Origin: an uncultured Clostridia bacterium
Lineage (GTDB): Bacteria; Bacillota; Clostridia; Christensenellales; Borkfalkiaceae
DNA length: 7,408 bases
Assembly: GCA_937920115.1 (NCBI GenBank)
Contig: CALGVF010000080.1
Span: 1 to 7,408 of the forward strand
Reading direction: 5' to 3'
The notes beneath the pieces were generated by a model, which saw only the letters and a list, made by a program, of their open reading frames with translations, ran no database searches and was not told where the DNA came from. Positions 4,319 to 7,408 of this stretch are shown one piece after another (position 1 is the stretch's first letter; each line of letters starts with the position of its first letter). The position numbers and the translations under genes were made by a program.

Positions 4319-6238
4319 ATGGACAATAAGTTTGATAATTCAAAATATAATTTTACAGAGTCTTCATTTAAATTTGTACATGGCGAAAACAGAATTTCAG
4401 ACGAAAAATTCACCACAAAAACGTCTTCTTTTGCAAAAGACTCTTTTCGCCGTTTTTGCAAAAACAAGTCGTCTATAGTTGGCGCGATTGTTTTGGGCGT
4501 CTTAATAATAATGTCCTTAATAGTTCCGATTTTTTCTGCGAAATCTGTTAGCAACGTTAGCGCCGACGAGGCATTTTTGGCTCCCAAACTTTTTGCTGCG
4601 GGTACCGGTTTTTGGGACGGAACAAAAAAATACGAGAAAAAAATCAATAAAGACGGTTCTGTTTCGGGTGTGCTATATGATTTTGTTAATGAAACGCCGG
4701 CAGGATTTTATAAGCCGGCAGTGCTTAATTTGGTAATCGATTCCGAACCTACGCTTATTGACACCTCCTCGGAATATGGTCAAGGCGGGTATGTTATGTT
4801 TGAGAATGTGAATTTCGGAGATAACGAAAGTATTGTTGAGTTGAACAGCGATTCGCCTTTTTCCGTTTCCGTCGTCGCTAATTACGTTCTAAACGTTGAA
4901 TTCGGCGCAGAAAACGGCATTCGAAATGAAATGCTCGGAGAGTATAGAATATATCTTAAAAATGATGAAAAAACTCTTATTTTGAAAGATTGGAATTCTG
5001 ACTATTCTGCTTTTTCGGTTGATCTAAGTAAAACATTGGAAAACAGTGGTTTATCTGAAATAAGCGGCGTAAAACTTTTCTTCGGTTTAAAAAACGACAA
5101 TGATTGTATAACGTATTTATTGATAAAGAATTGTTTTATAACCTGCGATAATGAGGATGAAAATGATCTTCTGTCAAAAATAAGTTTTGGCGATGCCAGC
5201 GAGATGATTCGCCGAAAAATCGATGCGTCCGGAAAGGTTCCGGAAGGTTATTGGAAAAGTACCGGAAGAAAGGGTGTGTATGCGTCAGAGGTTTATTACT
5301 GCAGTTTTGTATACGATACTTACGAGAAGGTGTATGGCGAAAGAGAGGTTACTTATACAATATCCGAAATGCGGAAATTTAAGGCTGACGGATTATGCGA
5401 TTTTGATGAAAAAGATATAGAAAGCACCTATAAAAAACTTGACGACAAATGCCCGATTGAAGAAGTTTTTTCGGTAAAGTATAATCCTATAACGGGTAAA
5501 TTAATGGATGTGAGAGCGGCTGTTCCGAATTATTACAAATTCGGATACACAAAGATGCCTAAATTTATTTTAGGAACTGACGCGTCCGGTATAGATCTGT
5601 TTACAAGGATGTTTACCGGGTTGAGAACGTCGTTGCTGTTGGGTGTGTGTACGGCTGCGTTTTGTTTTTTATTTGGTCTTATATGGGGTTCTGTTTCCGG
5701 ATATTTCGGCGGAGTCGTCGATTTGGCAATGGAACGTTTTTGCGATATTCTCGGAGGGGTTCCGTGGATTGTAATAATGACACTCGCTATCCTTCATTTC
5801 GGAAACAATTTCCTTACGTTCTTTTTGGCTTTGTGTCTTACAGGTTGGATGGGGACTGCTGCAAGAACAAGAACTCAGTTCTACCGCTTTAAAGGAGGAG
5901 AATATGTCCTTGCGAGCAGAACTTTAGGAGCGGGAGACGCAAGGTTGATTTTTAAACACATACTTCCGAATTCTTTGGGTACGATAATTACGTCAAGTAT
6001 TCTGATGATAGTCAGTACTATTTATAGTGAATCGACGTTGGCATACCTCAATCTCGGTTTGCAGGGTGTACAGTCTTTCGGTGTTCTATTAGCCAATAAT
6101 CAACAATATATTCAATCTTATCCTTATCTGATTGTTTATCCGTCTGTAATTATGGCTCTTTTAATGATAAGTTTTAATTTATTCGGAAACGGATTAAGAG
6201 ATGCACTCAACCCGTCGCTTCGGGGAACGGAGGATTAA
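4319..6238 (+). CDS. oppC: OppC/DppC-family permease with a very large extracytoplasmic insertion
   Basis: This 639-residue protein is about twice the usual OppC length (about 300). Residues 1-50 are cytoplasmic and end in FRRFCKNKSS, the normal OppC_N entry to TM1 (53-73). The permease core resumes at 416 with FILGTDASGIDLFTR (classical 'FGTDxxGRDxxSR') and continues through GYFGG (461-465), TM segments, and the EAA loop EYVLASRTLGAGDARLIFKH (528-547, Gly 537), ending in LRDALNPSLRG. Residues 74-415 are the insertion. By topology they lie outside the membrane. They are rich in beta-like strands (FSVSVVANYVLNVEF, YRIYLK, VKLFFGL, TYLLIKNCFITC) and contain six Cys (263, 272, 276, 328, 360, 378). 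The pattern resembles a jelly-roll or galactose-binding-like fold, but I cannot name a family. The core frame is intact. The ATG follows the oppB stop by 1 nt, with GGGAG at 4305-4309 inside oppB. The permease call is firm; the function of the insert is unknown. Confidence 0.9.
   Translation: MDNKFDNSKYNFTESSFKFVHGENRISDEKFTTKTSSFAKDSFRRFCKNKSSIVGAIVLGVLIIMSLIVPIFSAKSVSNVSADEAFLAPKLFAAGTGFWDGTKKYEKKINKDGSVSGVLYDFVNETPAGFYKPAVLNLVIDSEPTLIDTSSEYGQGGYVMFENVNFGDNESIVELNSDSPFSVSVVANYVLNVEFGAENGIRNEMLGEYRIYLKNDEKTLILKDWNSDYSAFSVDLSKTLENSGLSEISGVKLFFGLKNDNDCITYLLIKNCFITCDNEDENDLLSKISFGDASEMIRRKIDASGKVPEGYWKSTGRKGVYASEVYYCSFVYDTYEKVYGEREVTYTISEMRKFKADGLCDFDEKDIESTYKKLDDKCPIEEVFSVKYNPITGKLMDVRAAVPNYYKFGYTKMPKFILGTDASGIDLFTRMFTGLRTSLLLGVCTAAFCFLFGLIWGSVSGYFGGVVDLAMERFCDILGGVPWIVIMTLAILHFGNNFLTFFLALCLTGWMGTAARTRTQFYRFKGGEYVLASRTLGAGDARLIFKHILPNSLGTIITSSILMIVSTIYSESTLAYLNLGLQGVQSFGVLLANNQQYIQSYPYLIVYPSVIMALLMISFNLFGNGLRDALNPSLRGTED
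6229..6233 (+). promoter_or_regulatory. Ribosome binding site of oppD inside the oppC end
   Basis: GGAGG overlaps the last codons of oppC and lies 8 nt before the ATG at 6242. This indicates coupled translation and fixes the oppD start. Confidence 0.8.
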
Positions 6239-6241
6239 AAT

Positions 6242-7408
6242 ATGGAAAAGAAATTAGAAGTAAAGAATTTGAAGATTTCTTTCCGTACTACAAACGGTAA
6301 AGTTCAGGCAGTAAGAAATATCTCTTTCGATTTGTACAAAGGCGAAACCTTTGCGATTGTCGGAGAATCCGGCTCGGGTAAGTCTGTAACAAACCGAGCG
6401 ATAATGGGTATTTTAGCCGGTAACGCGATTCTCGAAAGCGGCGAAATAATTTACGACGGCGTAGACATACTCAAAATATCCGAAGAAGAAATGGTTAAAC
6501 TTCGCGGAAACAAAATATCAATGATTTTCCAGGATCCTTTGTCCGCGCTCGACCCGATTATGAAAATCGGTAAACAGATTACCGAGGCGATGCTTCTGAA
6601 GAACAATTCTTCGAGGAGAAACGCGAGAGCGAATTTTAATACGCTCCTGAAAAATCTGAACGAACGTATGGACGAAGGCACCGACGAAGAGACTAAAAGG
6701 CTGAACGGCGAGAAGTGCAAAACGTTTGATAATTTCTGCGTAAACAGTTGTCATCTCGAAAGCAGATACAACGCGATACACCGAGCCGCGGAAGAACTTA
6801 AAGACGATATAGATAATACTCTGTTTTTAATTGAAAGAAAACGACACGTCGACGTTAAGCACGTGGCAAACGGGGTACTGAAAAGAATCAAGGACACTTA
6901 TCATCCCGATATTGTCGTTACGAGCGACAAACTGCAAGAGGCTTTGGCTGTTTTAAACGAGTACTCTTCTTCGACTCATTCGGATAAAAGGGTAAGCGAC
7001 GAATATATAAACGCGTTAAAATCGATTTCTGAAATTCTGAACGAGGCGACAATAAGACCTGAGCCGAACTATTTTACGCTCGGATATTATATGATGAGAA
7101 ATCCCGATGCAAATCTTGACGATATGCCTATCGACGAACTTACCGCCATGACGAGGAAATATCTCGACGATGAGTTTATGCTTGATTTTATTTCAATCGG
7201 CGCAGAAGCGTTGAGAAAGGCGAGAGAGGATTCTCTTGAAAAGAAACGCGGTCTTATAAACAAAATAGATAACGTCGTAAAGTTTTTTCGTTGCGACGAA
7301 GTTGACGGCGAGCCTTTGGGTGGCGTTGCGATAGAGAGTTTAAGCGGCGCGGAAGCGAATAAACGTAAAGTTGAAATAATATCTGCGGTTAAAGGTTTGT
7401 CGGAAGAT
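6242..7408 (+). CDS. oppD: OppD/DppD-family ATPase, N-terminal part with a large insertion; runs off the window
   Basis: The open frame from 6242 to the window end gives 389 residues with no stop. It begins LEVKNLKISFRTTNGKVQAVRNISFDLYKGETFAIV, the standard OppD N-terminus. Walker A is GESGSGKS (41-48), and the Q-loop is MIFQDPLSALDP with Gln 97, followed by MKIGKQITEAMLLKN, all as in normal OppD. About 40-60 residues later a usual OppD shows the LSGG signature and then Walker B, but here residues 135-389 are a charged, mostly helical-looking sequence with no signature, Walker B or H-loop before the edge. There is no frame break: codon use stays coherent. So a large insertion sits in the helical subdomain of the ATPase and the catalytic second half must lie beyond 7408. 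Cys 159, 166, 170 and 351 fall in the insert. It is predicted to hydrolyse ATP for OppBC at the cytoplasmic face. GGAGG lies 8 nt upstream, and there is a 3-nt gap after oppC. Confidence 0.88.
   Translation, partial: MEKKLEVKNLKISFRTTNGKVQAVRNISFDLYKGETFAIVGESGSGKSVTNRAIMGILAGNAILESGEIIYDGVDILKISEEEMVKLRGNKISMIFQDPLSALDPIMKIGKQITEAMLLKNNSSRRNARANFNTLLKNLNERMDEGTDEETKRLNGEKCKTFDNFCVNSCHLESRYNAIHRAAEELKDDIDNTLFLIERKRHVDVKHVANGVLKRIKDTYHPDIVVTSDKLQEALAVLNEYSSSTHSDKRVSDEYINALKSISEILNEATIRPEPNYFTLGYYMMRNPDANLDDMPIDELTAMTRKYLDDEFMLDFISIGAEALRKAREDSLEKKRGLINKIDNVVKFFRCDEVDGEPLGGVAIESLSGAEANKRKVEIISAVKGLSED

Noticed and set aside
4270..4647. - strand open frame of 125 codons over the oppB/oppC junction
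   Set aside because: It is antisense to the intact oppB end and oppC start, both of which have family support, and shows no recognisable domain.
5223..5892. Two + strand open frames of 65 and 81 codons inside oppC
   Set aside because: They are out-of-frame readings of oppC, one of them over the conserved permease core, and lack ribosome binding sites.
6451..6781. Two - strand open frames over oppD
   Set aside because: They are antisense shadows of the conserved Q-loop region of oppD, in two overlapping frames, without family features.
1..7408. CRISPR array, tRNA/rRNA gene, insertion sequence or attachment site
   Set aside because: No regularly spaced repeats, cloverleaf, transposase-like frame or terminal inverted repeats were seen on either strand.

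Overview
The window holds the 5' part of an oligopeptide/dipeptide (Opp/Dpp) ABC-importer operon, read entirely on the + strand. In order it encodes a solute-binding lipoprotein (OppA-like), two permeases (OppB- and OppC-like) and the start of an ATPase (OppD-like) that runs off the right edge. AT-rich DNA, strong GGAGG-type ribosome binding sites, a Gram-positive-looking lipoprotein signal and tight gene spacing suggest a low-GC member of the Bacillota, probably a clostridium-related anaerobe. The lineage is an inference from style, not from a marker gene.

Layout. Positions 8-42 are a hairpin terminator belonging to whatever lies upstream. Positions 43-508 hold no convincing gene. They contain three AT-rich inverted repeats (97-111, 125-146, 161-199), a good sigma-A type promoter (240-268) and a predicted leader of about 230 nt with several perfect hairpins, ending in a GGAGG site. 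Positions 509-3196 are the binding-protein gene, which is broken by two opposite frame changes, near 920 and near 1571. A perfect 10-bp stem-loop sits between it and oppB (3286-4317). oppC (4319-6238) and oppD (6242 to the edge) follow with gaps of 1 and 3 nt, so translation is probably coupled.

How the parts work together. The lipoprotein would capture a peptide-like ligand outside the membrane. OppB and OppC would form the channel, and OppD, with a partner ATPase probably encoded beyond the window, would power import. Read across its frame breaks, the binding protein keeps the SBP_bac_5 landmarks, so the breaks are either very recent mutations or sequence/assembly errors.

The most unusual aspect is subunit size. 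OppC has about 340 extra residues outside the membrane between TM1 and the conserved permease core. OppD has at least 250 extra residues between the Q-loop and the ABC signature, which is not reached before the window ends. The binding protein is about 895 codons long and ends in an added beta-rich domain. Together these look like an enlarged version of the Opp transporter with added outer and cytoplasmic modules.
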